Program-made: the position numbers and the translations under genes
Source of the DNA: Amycolatopsis circi
GTDB lineage: Bacteria > Actinomycetota > Actinomycetes > Mycobacteriales > Pseudonocardiaceae
DNA length: 46,092 nucleotides
Assembly: GCF_003385235.1 (NCBI RefSeq)
Contig: NZ_PQIA01000074.1
Location: 1-46,092 of the forward strand
Direction: 5' to 3'
Notes under the pieces: generated by a model
Database searches by the model: none
What the model saw: only the letters and a program-made list of their open reading frames with translations
What the model was told of the DNA's origin: nothing
Part shown: positions 24,615-33,844 of the stretch, in pieces
Layout of the letters: every line of letters begins with the position of its first letter
Numbering within the stretch: position 1 is the first letter of the stretch

Positions 24615-26624
24615 TTACCGGCGGCCTCGCGCGGGCCCAGGAGCGGGGAAGCTGCCGGTCGGCTCTGGGCGCAATGGGCGATTGCCGCCGAGGCCCGGCA
24701 GGAGCGAACCGCCGCGCTGCACCAGGAAAGTCTGTGCCAGGCCGACTGCCAGCAAGAGCGTCACGGTAAGGAAGCCGATCCAGTACGTCGGCGGCAGCAG
24801 CAGCCCGACCGCGCCGCCGAAGCACCACGACAGCTGCAGCACCGTCTCCGAACGCCCGAACGCCGACGCGCGCGACTGTTCCGGCAGATCTTCCTGGATC
24901 ACCGCGTCGAGACTGATCTTCGCCAGCGCACTGGCCGTCGCGCCGATCAGACCGACGATCGCCGCCGTGGCGAGGCCGGGCAGCAGCGTCGCGATCAACG
25001 TCGTCACGACACACGCCGCCACGCAGGCCACGATCACCTTGTCCGCCGAACCGAAGTGCAGCCGCGAACCCAGCGCGTTGCCGACGAACCCGCCGGTGCC
25101 CGCCGCCGCGCCGATGATGCCCAGCAACAGCAGCTGCACGAACGGACTGTGCCCCGCGCCTTCGGTCTGCGCCTTCACCGCGAAGGCCGCGAACATCATC
25201 AGGAACCCGGTCAGCACGCGGACGGAACCGTTGCCCCACAAGGCAACGACGATGTGCCGTCCCATCGGCTGGCGCTGCCGCTTCTGCTTCGGCTCCGGCC
25301 GCGCGGACAGCGACGTCGGGACCTCGCCCTCGGTCACCTCGACCCACGACGGGATCCGCATCGACTGCACGGCCGCGGCCACGCAGATCGCGGCGGTGAA
25401 CCACAGCGCGCCCGAGGAGTTGCTCAGGCTGCTCACGCCGCTGGCCAGCGCACCGAACACGCCGCCCGCGATGAGGCCGAACACGGTGATCCGCGCGTTG
25501 GTCTTCGACAGCGTGATCTCCGGCGGCACGACGCGCGGCGTGATCGCCGCCTTCAGCACGGTGAACGACTTCGACAGCACCATCATCCCGAGCGCGGCCG
25601 GGTACAGCAGCCAGTCGTCGAAGTGCAGCGCCATCACCACGGCCATCAGGCCCTGCCCGACCGACGAGACGCACATCGCGAGCCGGCGGCCGCGCTGGAT
25701 CCGGTCCAGCGCCGGGCCGATCACCGGCGCGACGAGCGCGAACGGCGCGATCGTGATCAGCAGGTACAGCGCGACCTTGCCCTTGCTCTCGCCGCTGGTC
25801 GCGGCGAAGAACAGCGTGTTGGCCAGCGCGATCGCCATCGCGGCGTCGCTGGCGTAGTTCAGCATCACCGCGTACATCAGCGAGGTGAGACCGGACTTGT
25901 CCGCGCCGTCTGCCTTGGTGGCGCGCTGGAACGCGCCGATCGCCTGCCCGCTCAGCTGACGGCTGCGCAGCGCGGCGACCCGGGTGACGGTGAGCTTCTT
26001 CGGCAGCTTCGGGACCGACCCCGCGCCGGGCACGGCAGTGGTGTGCAGCGCGTCGTCCTGGTCGTCCTCGACGCGGGGCTCGCCCGCGTAACCGCCGGTG
26101 TCGTAGTGCTCGTAACCGGCGCTGCCGGGACGGTCGTCGTACGGCTGCCGGTGGACGGGCTCGGTGCGGTGGTCGCGCGGCGGGTACGGCCGGGCGCCGC
26201 GCGGGGGCGGCGGTGGCGGACGGTGTCCCATCGGGACGGCGCCGGTGGGAGCTTCTTCCGCGTTCGGCTGGAACGGCGGCGCGTCGTCGTAGAACGCGCT
26301 GCGCGGCTCCGGCCGTCCGGGATAACCCCGGGGAGGACGCTGATCGACGTGCTCGGTCCGCGGTTCGGCTGGGCGACCGCGGGGCGGTTCGGGCGGAATG
26401 CGCTCCGGCCGGGCCCTCGGCGGTTCCGGCGCGTACTCCGGCGGAGCCTGGCGAACCCGCTGGTCAACGGCCTGATCGACCCGGGTCGGCGGGGTGTCGC
26501 GCCACGAACGGGCCTGCGCCGCGCCAGGCTCGGGAGTCCAGCGGCGCTTCTTCTTCCCACGGCCTTTGCCCGACTGCCCGCCGAGGGGGCTGTCGGAACC
26601 GGAGCGCGAGCTGAAGAGTGCCAC
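24615..26624 (-). CDS. MFS transporter with long disordered N-terminus (Rv0876c-like)
   Basis: A 669-aa protein. Residues 1-205 are hydrophilic, rich in Pro, Arg, Gly and Tyr, and begin with a basic patch GKGRGKKKRRWTPEPG. The membrane part starts around 230 and shows about 12 hydrophobic segments, for example ALYLLITIAPFALVAPVIGP and AIVGLIGATASALAKISLDA. Its place between DUF2771 and DUF3027 genes matches Rv0876c. The substrate is unknown. Start is GTG 26624. The N-terminal arm is much longer than in ordinary MFS proteins. Confidence 0.9.
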   Translation of the reverse strand: MALFSSRSGSDSPLGGQSGKGRGKKKRRWTPEPGAAQARSWRDTPPTRVDQAVDQRVRQAPPEYAPEPPRARPERIPPEPPRGRPAEPRTEHVDQRPPRGYPGRPEPRSAFYDDAPPFQPNAEEAPTGAVPMGHRPPPPPPRGARPYPPRDHRTEPVHRQPYDDRPGSAGYEHYDTGGYAGEPRVEDDQDDALHTTAVPGAGSVPKLPKKLTVTRVAALRSRQLSGQAIGAFQRATKADGADKSGLTSLMYAVMLNYASDAAMAIALANTLFFAATSGESKGKVALYLLITIAPFALVAPVIGPALDRIQRGRRLAMCVSSVGQGLMAVVMALHFDDWLLYPAALGMMVLSKSFTVLKAAITPRVVPPEITLSKTNARITVFGLIAGGVFGALASGVSSLSNSSGALWFTAAICVAAAVQSMRIPSWVEVTEGEVPTSLSARPEPKQKRQRQPMGRHIVVALWGNGSVRVLTGFLMMFAAFAVKAQTEGAGHSPFVQLLLLGIIGAAAGTGGFVGNALGSRLHFGSADKVIVACVAACVVTTLIATLLPGLATAAIVGLIGATASALAKISLDAVIQEDLPEQSRASAFGRSETVLQLSWCFGGAVGLLLPPTYWIGFLTVTLLLAVGLAQTFLVQRGGSLLPGLGGNRPLRPEPTGSFPAPGPARGRR

Positions 26625-26662
26625 GGTTCAATCCTGCCTCATCGAGGTCCCGCACCGCCCGC

Positions 26663-27436
26663 TCACGTGCCAGTTCGCTGATTTTCCGGGACGAACTTCA
26701 CGCGGAACGACGACGGCCACAGCTTCCCGGTCAGCAGGAATTCGTCCGTGCCGGGAATCGCGGCGATGCCGTTGAGCACGTCCTCGCCGGGCCGGGCCGG
26801 CGTGCGGAGCCGGCTGGCGTCGATCTTCGCGGTGATCCGTCCGGTATTGGCGTCGATGCGCAGGATGGTTCCGGTCTGCCAGACGTTCGCGTAGACGGTG
26901 TCGCCGACGCACTCGAGTTCGTTCAGCTGATCCTGGCCGACCTCGACGGAACCAGTGACCGCAAACGTTTGCGGATCACGGAACGTGAGTTGCGATGACC
27001 CATTGCTCATCACCAGTCGGCCACTGGGCTGGTGACAGAGACCCCAGCCCTCGCCGTCGTAATGCACGCGCCGCAACTCGGCGAGCGTCTGGGAGTCGCG
27101 CTCGATGGCGATTCCGTCGCGCCAGGTCAGCTGCCACAGCTTCGGGCCGAGCACGGTGATGCCCTCGGCGAACAAGGGAGACGGCACTGTCACCTGTTTG
27201 GCTGGAGTTCCGCCGGCCGGGCCTGCGGTGAGCGAGGAGTGCCCTTCGAGGCCGCGACTCTCGTACAGCGTGCTGCCGGAGTACTCGAGCCCTTCGGTGA
27301 AGGCTGTCGAGTCGTGCGGCAGCGTCCCGAGCACCTGAACGGTGAGCCGTTCGGGCTGCGCGGGCGTCGCTTGAGTGCCCGCGCATCCGCCGAGCAGGGC
27401 AGCGGCCACCAGGGGCCAGACGATCCGGGTTCGCAC
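26663..27436 (-). CDS. Glutaminyl-peptide cyclotransferase-like lipoprotein
   Basis: A 257-aa protein related to the plant-type glutaminyl cyclases, which convert N-terminal Gln to pyroglutamate. It has a lipoprotein signal (IVWPLVAAALLGGC), then propeller-type repeats: PHDSTAFTEGLEYSGSTLYE, YDGEGWGLCHQ, QLNELECVGDTVYANVWQTG and VLNGIAAIPGTDEFLLTGK. These are the characteristic blades of the family. GTG 27436 gives the lipoprotein start; a much longer frame upstream is an antisense shadow of the DUF3027 gene. It lies 38 bp before the MFS gene on the same strand. Confidence 0.9.
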   Translation of the reverse strand: MRTRIVWPLVAAALLGGCAGTQATPAQPERLTVQVLGTLPHDSTAFTEGLEYSGSTLYESRGLEGHSSLTAGPAGGTPAKQVTVPSPLFAEGITVLGPKLWQLTWRDGIAIERDSQTLAELRRVHYDGEGWGLCHQPSGRLVMSNGSSQLTFRDPQTFAVTGSVEVGQDQLNELECVGDTVYANVWQTGTILRIDANTGRITAKIDASRLRTPARPGEDVLNGIAAIPGTDEFLLTGKLWPSSFRVKFVPENQRTGT

Positions 27437-27487
27437 GAGGAACAGCCTGGCACGGGCGGCGCGGATGCGTGCGGCACAATTGGGGGT

Positions 27488-29197
27488 ATGACGCTGCTGT
27501 TGACCCTGGACGACGGCTCTCTCCACCGGAAGCTCGCGGACGCTGTCGAGGTCGCGCGGGAGGCCGTGCTGGCGGAAGCCCCCGCTGACCAGGTCGGCGA
27601 GCACGTCGGAGTGGAACGCGAGGACGCGGTCTCCGCGAGCCACCTCTTCGACGCCTCGGTGCCTGGCTACCGCGGCTGGCGCTGGTCGGTCACCGTAGCG
27701 GTGGCCGGACCGGACGAGCCGGTCACGGTGAGCGAGCTGGTGCTGCAGCCGGGCCCGCAGGCCTTGGTCGCGCCCGCTTGGGTGCCGTGGGAACAGCGGG
27801 TGCGCGCCGGCGACCTCGGCGTAGGCGACCTGTTCCCCGCGGACAAGGACGACCCGCGCCTCTCGCCCGCGTACCTCCAGTCGGACGACCCGGCGGTCGA
27901 GGAAGCGGCCCACGAGGTCGGCCTCGGCCGCGTGCAGGTCCTCTCGCGCTACGGCCGGTTGGACGCGGCCGCCCGCTGGCACGGCGGCGAGTTCGGCCCG
28001 CGCTCGGACATGGCCCGGAGCGCGCCCGCGACCTGCGGGACCTGTGGTTTCTTCGTGCCGCTGGCGGGTTCGCTGCGCGGCGCTTTCGGCGCGTGCACGA
28101 ACGACATCGCGCCCGCCGACGGGCATGTCGTGGACGTGGCTTACGGGTGCGGGGCGCATTCGGAGGTGCGGGTCGAGGTGACCTCCTCGGTCCCGGTCGC
28201 GGAACTCGTTTACGACGACTCGCTGATCGACTTCACACCGGCCCCGGAGGCTGCTCCGGAGCCGAGTGCTGTCGCCGACCCGGTTGTCGTGGAGGAAGCG
28301 GCGGCTGCTGCGGCTGAGGAGACTGCGGCGGTCGCGGTGGTGGAACCGGAGGCGGCTGCGGAAGTGGCTGTTGAGGAGGCTGCTGCGGGAGCTTCGGACA
28401 CTTCGGACGCAGTTGCGGCGGAGGTCGGGACTGCGACCGAGGAGCCGGTGGCGAACGCTGCGGCCGAGCCCGTTGCGGCTGAGGCGTCGGCTGCGGATAC
28501 CGCCGAGCCGGTCGCGGTGGAGGCCGCGCCTGAGACTGCGGCCGGGAAGCCGGTGGAGAGCGCGGTTGCTGCCGAGGAGCCGGGGGCGGGTACTGCCGCC
28601 GAGCCAGTCGCGGCGGAGACCGCCTCTGGCGTGTCTGCCGAGCACGTTGCCGCTGAAACCGCGCCCGAGGCTGCGGCCGGGAAGCCGGTGGCGAACGCGG
28701 TTGCCGAGCCCGTTGCGGCTGAGGAGTCGACGGCAGGCACTGTCGCTGAGCCGGTCGCTGCGGAGACCGCGGCGTCGGCGGTTGAGTCCGGAGAGTCGGA
28801 GACTGGCGCGGTTGCCAAGCCCGTCGCTGCCGAAGAGTCGGCTGCGGCTGGGGAGCCGGTCGAGAGTGCGGTTACCGAACCGGCTGCGGCGGAGGGCGCT
28901 GCCGCCGAACCAGCTGCGGCCGAGACCGCGAATACGGCTGCGGCTGAGGAACCGGCGAGCGACGTAGCCGAAGGGGCCGCAGAGGCGTCCGGGGAACCGG
29001 CGAGCGCTGTTGGCGAGTCGGTCGAGGGCGCGGGCGTCGTCGAGGGTGCGGCGGCGGGTACTGCTGCTGACGTCATCGTCGAGTCGGTCGCTGCGGAGAC
29101 GGCCGATGGTGTCGATCAGCCCGGGGTGGAAGAAGCCGCGTCGAACGGCGAGGAGCGGCAGCACGGCGGCTCCGACGGGAGCGATGTCGTCCGGTGA
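27488..29197 (+). CDS. DUF3027 protein with long Ala/Glu/Val repeat tail
   Basis: A 569-aa protein. Residues 1-245 are the DUF3027 domain (Rv0877-like), starting MTLLLTLDDGSLHRKLADA and containing four Cys in CGTCGFF, FGACTND and AYGCGAH, a possible zinc site. Residues 250-569 are low-complexity, acidic and Ala-rich, with many degenerate units of the type EPVAAE, PETAAGKPV and AAEESAAG. Rv0877 is about 262 aa, so the tail is an addition. The repetitive DNA probably arose by slippage and duplication. ATG 27488 is just downstream of the divergent glutaminyl cyclase gene. It overlaps the next gene by 4 bp (GTGA). The function is unknown. Confidence 0.88.
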   Translation: MTLLLTLDDGSLHRKLADAVEVAREAVLAEAPADQVGEHVGVEREDAVSASHLFDASVPGYRGWRWSVTVAVAGPDEPVTVSELVLQPGPQALVAPAWVPWEQRVRAGDLGVGDLFPADKDDPRLSPAYLQSDDPAVEEAAHEVGLGRVQVLSRYGRLDAAARWHGGEFGPRSDMARSAPATCGTCGFFVPLAGSLRGAFGACTNDIAPADGHVVDVAYGCGAHSEVRVEVTSSVPVAELVYDDSLIDFTPAPEAAPEPSAVADPVVVEEAAAAAAEETAAVAVVEPEAAAEVAVEEAAAGASDTSDAVAAEVGTATEEPVANAAAEPVAAEASAADTAEPVAVEAAPETAAGKPVESAVAAEEPGAGTAAEPVAAETASGVSAEHVAAETAPEAAAGKPVANAVAEPVAAEESTAGTVAEPVAAETAASAVESGESETGAVAKPVAAEESAAAGEPVESAVTEPAAAEGAAAEPAAAETANTAAAEEPASDVAEGAAEASGEPASAVGESVEGAGVVEGAAAGTAADVIVESVAAETADGVDQPGVEEAASNGEERQHGGSDGSDVVR

Positions 29198-31986
29198 GCG
29201 AAGTCGCTGGGGGAGCGGCTGATCCTTTCGGGACAGTCCGGCTGCGGGAAGCGGTCCTGAGCGCCTGGCGCGACTCGCCTACCCGCTTCATCGAGGACAC
29301 CAACTCCGAGCGCGACCTGCGCGTCGGCGCGTATCGCGATCGGTTGTTCGTCGAGCTGGCGCAGAACGCCGCCGACGCCGCGCAGATCGCGGGCGAGCCG
29401 GGGCGGATTCGGGTGTCCGTTGTGGACGGTGAGTTGCGGTTCGCGAATACCGGCGCGCCGTTGGACATTCGCGGGGTCGAATCGCTGGCTTCGTTGCGGG
29501 CATCGGCCAAGGAAGGGACTGTCGGGCGGTTCGGGGTCGGGTTCGCGGCCGTTCTCACCGTCACTGACGAGCCGCGGGTCGTTTCCACGTCGGGCGGTGT
29601 CGCGTTTTCCGCGCAGCGCACGCGGGAGGAATCCGGGCGGGGCGGCGACGTTCCGGTCTTGCGGCTGCCGTTTCCCATCACGGAGCAGCCGACCGACGGG
29701 TTCGCCACCGAAGTGCGGTTGCCGCTAAGGGAATCCGGAAAAGGGCTGCTCGACGGGCTGGCGAACGAGATCGAGGATCTCTTGCTGGCGCTGCCTTGGC
29801 TCGCTGAGGCCGAAGTGGACGGTCGCAAGTGGACTCGAACCGGGGAAGAGATCGTTGAGATAACTTCGCCGGGCGGGCACAAGCGTTGGCTGAAGCGCGG
29901 AGTCTGGGCGGTTCCGGTTGACGCCGAAGGGGTGCCGCAGCCGCTTGAGGACGATTTGCTGCACGCGCCGACGCCGACTGACGAAGGGCTTTCGCTTCCG
30001 GCTCGGTTGATCGCGGAAGTGCCGTTGGAGCCGTCTCGACGGCGGGTGCTTCCCGGGGCGGAGCTTACTCGTGCGTTGGAGAAAGCGGCGAGCGAATACG
30101 TCGGACTGGTCAGGGCCGTTAAGGCAGAGCATCGGCCATTGCTGGTGCCTGCGGCCGGGTTTCCGCAGTCCAATGTGGACGCAAAGCTGAAAGAGCTGGT
30201 GTACTCCGCGCTCGCGCATGAGCCCTGGCTGGCCACAGTGGACGGTCAGGAAGTCTCTGGACAGCAGGCCCGGGTACTCGACATCGACGGGCTGGCTCCG
30301 TTGTTGACGGACGTCATTCCCGGGCTGGTGCAAGCGAATCCGCGGCTGCTCAAGCCGGTGTCCGCGCACATCCTCGGCATTGGCGACGTCCTTGAAGTCT
30401 TGACTGGGATCGACCGCGAACCCGACTGGTGGCGGAAGCTGTACGCGGAGCTGGCGGTCGCGGTCGAGAGCCATGCGCTCAGCGCGAATCAGCTGGACGG
30501 GCTGCCGGTTCCGCTGTCGGACGGGCGGACGTTGCCGGGCGTCAAGGGCGCGTTGCTGGTCGACGGCAGCAGTGAACTCCGAGAGCTTCTGTCCGATGTG
30601 GACGTTCCGGGGCTCCGGCTGGTGCATCCGGGCGCGGCGCATCAGTTGCTGGAACTGTTGGGGGCCAAGCACGCTGACGCCCGCCAGCTGCTCGAAGCGG
30701 AACAGCTGCAGTATGCGGTCGAGCACAGCGTCGCGGACGTTCAGTCCGGTTTGGACGGAATGAACCTCGCCGGTGCGGTACTTCGGCTGGTCACGGATTG
30801 CGGCGATCAGGCACCGGCGTGGATCGGGGCGCTCGCGCTGCCCGCGGAGGACGGCTGGCGGCGCGCGGACGAACTGGTGCTGCCGACCTCGCCGTTGCTG
30901 GAAGTGATCGACGCTGAGGTTTTCGAGCCCGGTGGCGCGCTTTCCGTGCTGGACGAGGAATTCGCCGAAGACTGGCCGACCGAGACCCTTGTCGCGGCGA
31001 AGGTGCTCGACTCGTTCGCGGTCGTGCTGGACGAGGAGCCGCACGAACCCGATCACCATCTGCCGGACGAAGAGCAATGGTGGGATTCGTTCGAGCAACC
31101 GCCGACGACGGTGGTGTCCATTAGGGACCTTGATCTCGTCGCGGACGACGCTTGGCCCGAAGCGCTCCGACTGATCGCGGCGCGTCCGGAAACGTGGCAG
31201 GCGTTGCACAGTCCGGACGGGCACGCGGGCTGGTGGCTCGCGCGGTACGCCTTGCTGGCCGGGGAAGCGCCTGGCGCGTGGCGGCTCGCTTCGGCGACCG
31301 CGCTGGCGGGGCTTTACGACCCGGTGCCGGACCTTGAGCTGAGCGACGACCTGTTCCGAGCGGTCGGCGTCCGGACCGGGCTGGATCTGGAGACCGCGGA
31401 AGACGTCACCGATCTGCTCGAAAGGCTCGGTGATCCACAACGGACGCCGACCCCGGGGCTGGTGGCTCGTGCACACGCGGCGTTGGTGGCCGCGCCGATA
31501 GACATCTCCGACGTCGACGCGCCCGCCCGGGTCCGCGCGGCGGACGGGAGCGTCGTCGAGGACGCGGTGGTGCTGGACGTGCCGTGGGTCGCGGCGGCGC
31601 TCGATCCGGCGAAGATCATCGTCGCGCCCGCCGAACCGGAGCGGCTGGCGGAACTCCTCGACATCCCGGTCGCGAGCAGTCTCAAAGCCGAGGTCGACAG
31701 CACCGGCGAGTACGTCGCGTGGGCCGATTTGCCTGCCCTCGCGCTCGCGGTGGACCAGCTCGGCATCCCGCTGCCCGACGGCGGCGTCCTGCTGCACGAC
31801 CCGCTCACTGTTACGGTCGACGGCGAAACGGCCGAGGTGCCGTGGTGGTCCGACGATCGGCTGCACGCGGCCGACACGTCCGAGGGGCTGGCGCGCGCCT
31901 TCGCCTGGGCGAGCGACCGCTGGGGCGAGCGCTACCGCCTCACCGCGCTGCTGGAAGACCCCGCGCCGCGCACCCTGCTGAACTGA
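29194..31986 (+). CDS. Sacsin-type GHKL ATPase-domain protein
   Basis: A 930-aa protein. The N-terminal 220 residues have a Bergerat (Hsp90-like) ATPase fold: N-box ELAQNAADA near 56, FANTGAPLDIRGVESLASL near 90, and the glycine box GTVGRFGVGFAAVL near 115. The remaining 700 residues are rich in Leu, Asp and Glu and match no domain I know. The start resembles the 'sacsin N-terminal ATPase-like' proteins of actinobacteria. GTG 29194 overlaps the DUF3027 stop, so the two are coupled and may act together. The role is unknown; chaperone-like or defence-related functions are only suggestions from the fold. Confidence 0.87.
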   Translation: MSEVAGGAADPFGTVRLREAVLSAWRDSPTRFIEDTNSERDLRVGAYRDRLFVELAQNAADAAQIAGEPGRIRVSVVDGELRFANTGAPLDIRGVESLASLRASAKEGTVGRFGVGFAAVLTVTDEPRVVSTSGGVAFSAQRTREESGRGGDVPVLRLPFPITEQPTDGFATEVRLPLRESGKGLLDGLANEIEDLLLALPWLAEAEVDGRKWTRTGEEIVEITSPGGHKRWLKRGVWAVPVDAEGVPQPLEDDLLHAPTPTDEGLSLPARLIAEVPLEPSRRRVLPGAELTRALEKAASEYVGLVRAVKAEHRPLLVPAAGFPQSNVDAKLKELVYSALAHEPWLATVDGQEVSGQQARVLDIDGLAPLLTDVIPGLVQANPRLLKPVSAHILGIGDVLEVLTGIDREPDWWRKLYAELAVAVESHALSANQLDGLPVPLSDGRTLPGVKGALLVDGSSELRELLSDVDVPGLRLVHPGAAHQLLELLGAKHADARQLLEAEQLQYAVEHSVADVQSGLDGMNLAGAVLRLVTDCGDQAPAWIGALALPAEDGWRRADELVLPTSPLLEVIDAEVFEPGGALSVLDEEFAEDWPTETLVAAKVLDSFAVVLDEEPHEPDHHLPDEEQWWDSFEQPPTTVVSIRDLDLVADDAWPEALRLIAARPETWQALHSPDGHAGWWLARYALLAGEAPGAWRLASATALAGLYDPVPDLELSDDLFRAVGVRTGLDLETAEDVTDLLERLGDPQRTPTPGLVARAHAALVAAPIDISDVDAPARVRAADGSVVEDAVVLDVPWVAAALDPAKIIVAPAEPERLAELLDIPVASSLKAEVDSTGEYVAWADLPALALAVDQLGIPLPDGGVLLHDPLTVTVDGETAEVPWWSDDRLHAADTSEGLARAFAWASDRWGERYRLTALLEDPAPRTLLN

Positions 31987-31987
31987 C

Positions 31988-32033
31988 GTCGTGAGTGCTG
32001 ATCCCGGTTAGAACCGCGATCAGCACTCACGAG
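31988..32033. repeat. Family B palindrome, copy B4
   Basis: The outer arms TCGTGAGTGCTGATC and GATCAGCACTCACGA are perfectly complementary, with core CCGGTTAGAACCG. It fills the gap between two convergent genes (stops at 31986 and 32036) and is almost certainly a bidirectional terminator. Confidence 0.9.
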
Positions 32034-32035
32034 CC

Positions 32036-32302
32036 CTAAAGCCGCTGCGCCGACTTCGACCCGCGCCGAGCCGCCGCGCGCTGCCAAAAAATGATCCCGA
32101 ACCCGATGCCCCCCAGCAGAATCCCCGCGACACAAGTCTGCACCCACACGCCCCCGCTGGTGAAGAAGAGCACCACGAGCGCGACAAGCCAGAGCGCAGT
32201 ACCTACGATCACCACCGGCGTCAGGTCGGTGAGCCGCTTCGGCAGGTCCGGCGTGTGCCGCAAGGCAGCCGGAGCGTCCGGTGCACTGGTCGGTTCGTCC
32301 AC
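32036..32302 (-). CDS. DUF2530 small membrane protein (Rv0879c-like)
   Basis: An 88-aa protein with two transmembrane segments (VVIVGTALWLVALVVLFF and TCVAGILLGGIGFGIIFW) and a basic tail RAAARRGSKSAQRL. Its position and layout match DUF2530/Rv0879c. The function is unknown. Start is GTG 32302. It is divergent from the purine permease gene, with a 44-bp gap. Confidence 0.85.
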   Translation of the reverse strand: MDEPTSAPDAPAALRHTPDLPKRLTDLTPVVIVGTALWLVALVVLFFTSGGVWVQTCVAGILLGGIGFGIIFWQRAAARRGSKSAQRL

Positions 32303-32346
32303 GGTGCCGAGCTTACCCGGGACGAAACAGCGAGACAGGCGGGGAA

Positions 32347-33810
32347 ATGGCGGAGCAGCGCGAACGGGCCGGGTCCACTCTGGACCGCTTCTTCCGGATC
32401 AGCGAACGCGGGTCGAGCACCGGGCGGGAGATCCGCGGCGGCGTGGTCACGTTCGTGACGATGGCCTACATCGTGGTCCTCAACCCGCTGATCATCGGCA
32501 GTTTCGCGGCGGACACCCCGTCCGCGCACAAGGACGTGCTCGGCCACATCCTCCCGGTGCCGCAGGTCGCGGCGGTGACCGCGCTGGTCGCCGGCGTGCT
32601 GACGATCCTGATGGGCCTCGTCGCGAACTATCCGTTCGGCATCGCCACCGGGCTCGGCATCAACAGCCTGCTCGCGGTCACCATCGCGCCGCAGATGAGC
32701 TGGCCGGAGGCGATGGGCCTGGTGGTCATCGAGGGCGTGATCATCGTCCTGCTCGTGCTCACCGGCTTCCGCACCGCGGTGTTCCGCGCCGTCCCGCCCG
32801 CGCTCAAATCGGCGATCGCGGTCGGCATCGGGCTGTTCATCTGCCTGATCGGCCTGGTCGACGCCGGGTTCGTGCGCCGGCTGCCGGACGCCGCGCACAC
32901 CACGGTGCCGGTCGGGCTCGGCATCGGCGGTTCCATCGCCTCGTGGCCGACCGCGGTGTTCGTCGTCGGGCTGCTGCTCACCGCGGTTCTCGTCGCCAAG
33001 CGCGTCAAGGGCGCGATCCTGATCGGCGTGCTCGGTTCGACCGTGCTGGCGATCGTGGTCGAGGCGATCGTGAAGGCCGGGCCGTCGAACGGCACCGACC
33101 CGAAGGGCTGGAACCTCGGCTACCCGGCGCTGCCGAGCAAGGTCATCGGCCTCCCGGACCTGTCGCTGGTCGGCGACGTGTCGTTCGGCGCGTGGACCCG
33201 GCTGCCGATCATCACCGTGGTCCTGCTCGTCTTCACCCTCGTCCTCGCCGACTTCTTCGACGCCATGGGCACGATGACCGGCCTCGGCAAGGAAGCGGGA
33301 CTGGTCGGCAAGGACGGCCAGCTGCCGAACGTCGGCAAGGCGCTGTTCGTCGAGGGTCTCGCGGGCGCGGCCGGCGGGTTCGGCTCGGCCAGCTCGAACA
33401 CGGTCTTCGTGGAATCCGCGTCCGGCATCGCGGAGGGCGCGCGGACGGGTCTGGCGAACGTCGTGACCGGCCTGTTGTTCATCGCCGCGATGTTCCTGAC
33501 CCCGCTGTATCAGGTGGTTCCGGTCGAGGCGGCCGCTCCGGCGCTGGTCGTGGTCGGCGCGCTGATGATGGCGCAGGTCCGCGACATCGACTTCACCGAT
33601 TTCAAGATCGCGCTGCCCGCGTTCCTGACCATCGTCGTCATGCCGTTCACCTACTCGATCGCCAACGGCATCGGCGCCGGATTCGTCAGCTACGTCGTGA
33701 TCCAGGCGGTCACCGGCAAGGCCCGGAAGATCCACCCGCTGATGTGGGTGATCGCGGTGGCGTTCGTCGCGTACTTCGCCGTCGGGCCGATCGAGGCCGC
33801 ACTCAGCTGA
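32347..33810 (+). CDS. NCS2-family purine permease (AzgA-like)
   Basis: A 487-aa membrane transporter, probably for adenine, guanine or hypoxanthine with proton symport. The start is the AzgA-type LDRFFRISERGSSTGREIRG followed by GVVTFVTMAYIVVLNPLII. ANYPFGIATGLGINSLLAVT and ADFFDAMGTMTGLGKEAGL are the conserved substrate-site regions, and GSASSNTVFVESASGIAEG is a family signature. About 12-14 hydrophobic segments are visible. ATG 32347 follows GGCGGGG. Confidence 0.93.
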   Translation: MAEQRERAGSTLDRFFRISERGSSTGREIRGGVVTFVTMAYIVVLNPLIIGSFAADTPSAHKDVLGHILPVPQVAAVTALVAGVLTILMGLVANYPFGIATGLGINSLLAVTIAPQMSWPEAMGLVVIEGVIIVLLVLTGFRTAVFRAVPPALKSAIAVGIGLFICLIGLVDAGFVRRLPDAAHTTVPVGLGIGGSIASWPTAVFVVGLLLTAVLVAKRVKGAILIGVLGSTVLAIVVEAIVKAGPSNGTDPKGWNLGYPALPSKVIGLPDLSLVGDVSFGAWTRLPIITVVLLVFTLVLADFFDAMGTMTGLGKEAGLVGKDGQLPNVGKALFVEGLAGAAGGFGSASSNTVFVESASGIAEGARTGLANVVTGLLFIAAMFLTPLYQVVPVEAAAPALVVVGALMMAQVRDIDFTDFKIALPAFLTIVVMPFTYSIANGIGAGFVSYVVIQAVTGKARKIHPLMWVIAVAFVAYFAVGPIEAALS

Positions 33811-33831
33811 CCGGCGGCGCAAGTCGTGAGG

Positions 33832-33844
33832 TATGCTAACTATA
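33832..33844 (+). promoter_or_regulatory. Leaderless promoter of the MarR-MFS operon
   Basis: A TATGCT -10 at 33832-33837 places +1 exactly on the A of the ATG at 33844. No ribosome site precedes the ATG. The surrounding AT-rich patch is unusual here. Confidence 0.5.

Noticed and set aside
28210..29076. A 288-codon Ala/Ser-rich antisense frame in the DUF3027 tail
   Set aside because: It results from the repetitive GC-rich coding sequence on the plus strand; no ribosome site and no family features.
26663..29164. An 833-codon minus-strand ORF covering the DUF3027 gene
   Set aside because: Only the last 257 codons are the glutaminyl cyclase-like gene. The upstream part is the mirror of the Ala/Glu repeat tail and gives an Arg/Ser/Leu-rich artefact.
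28250..29190. Repeat array that might suggest CRISPR or a minisatellite
   Set aside because: The units are degenerate, in frame and code for Ala/Glu/Pro/Val stretches; there are no constant repeats with unique spacers.
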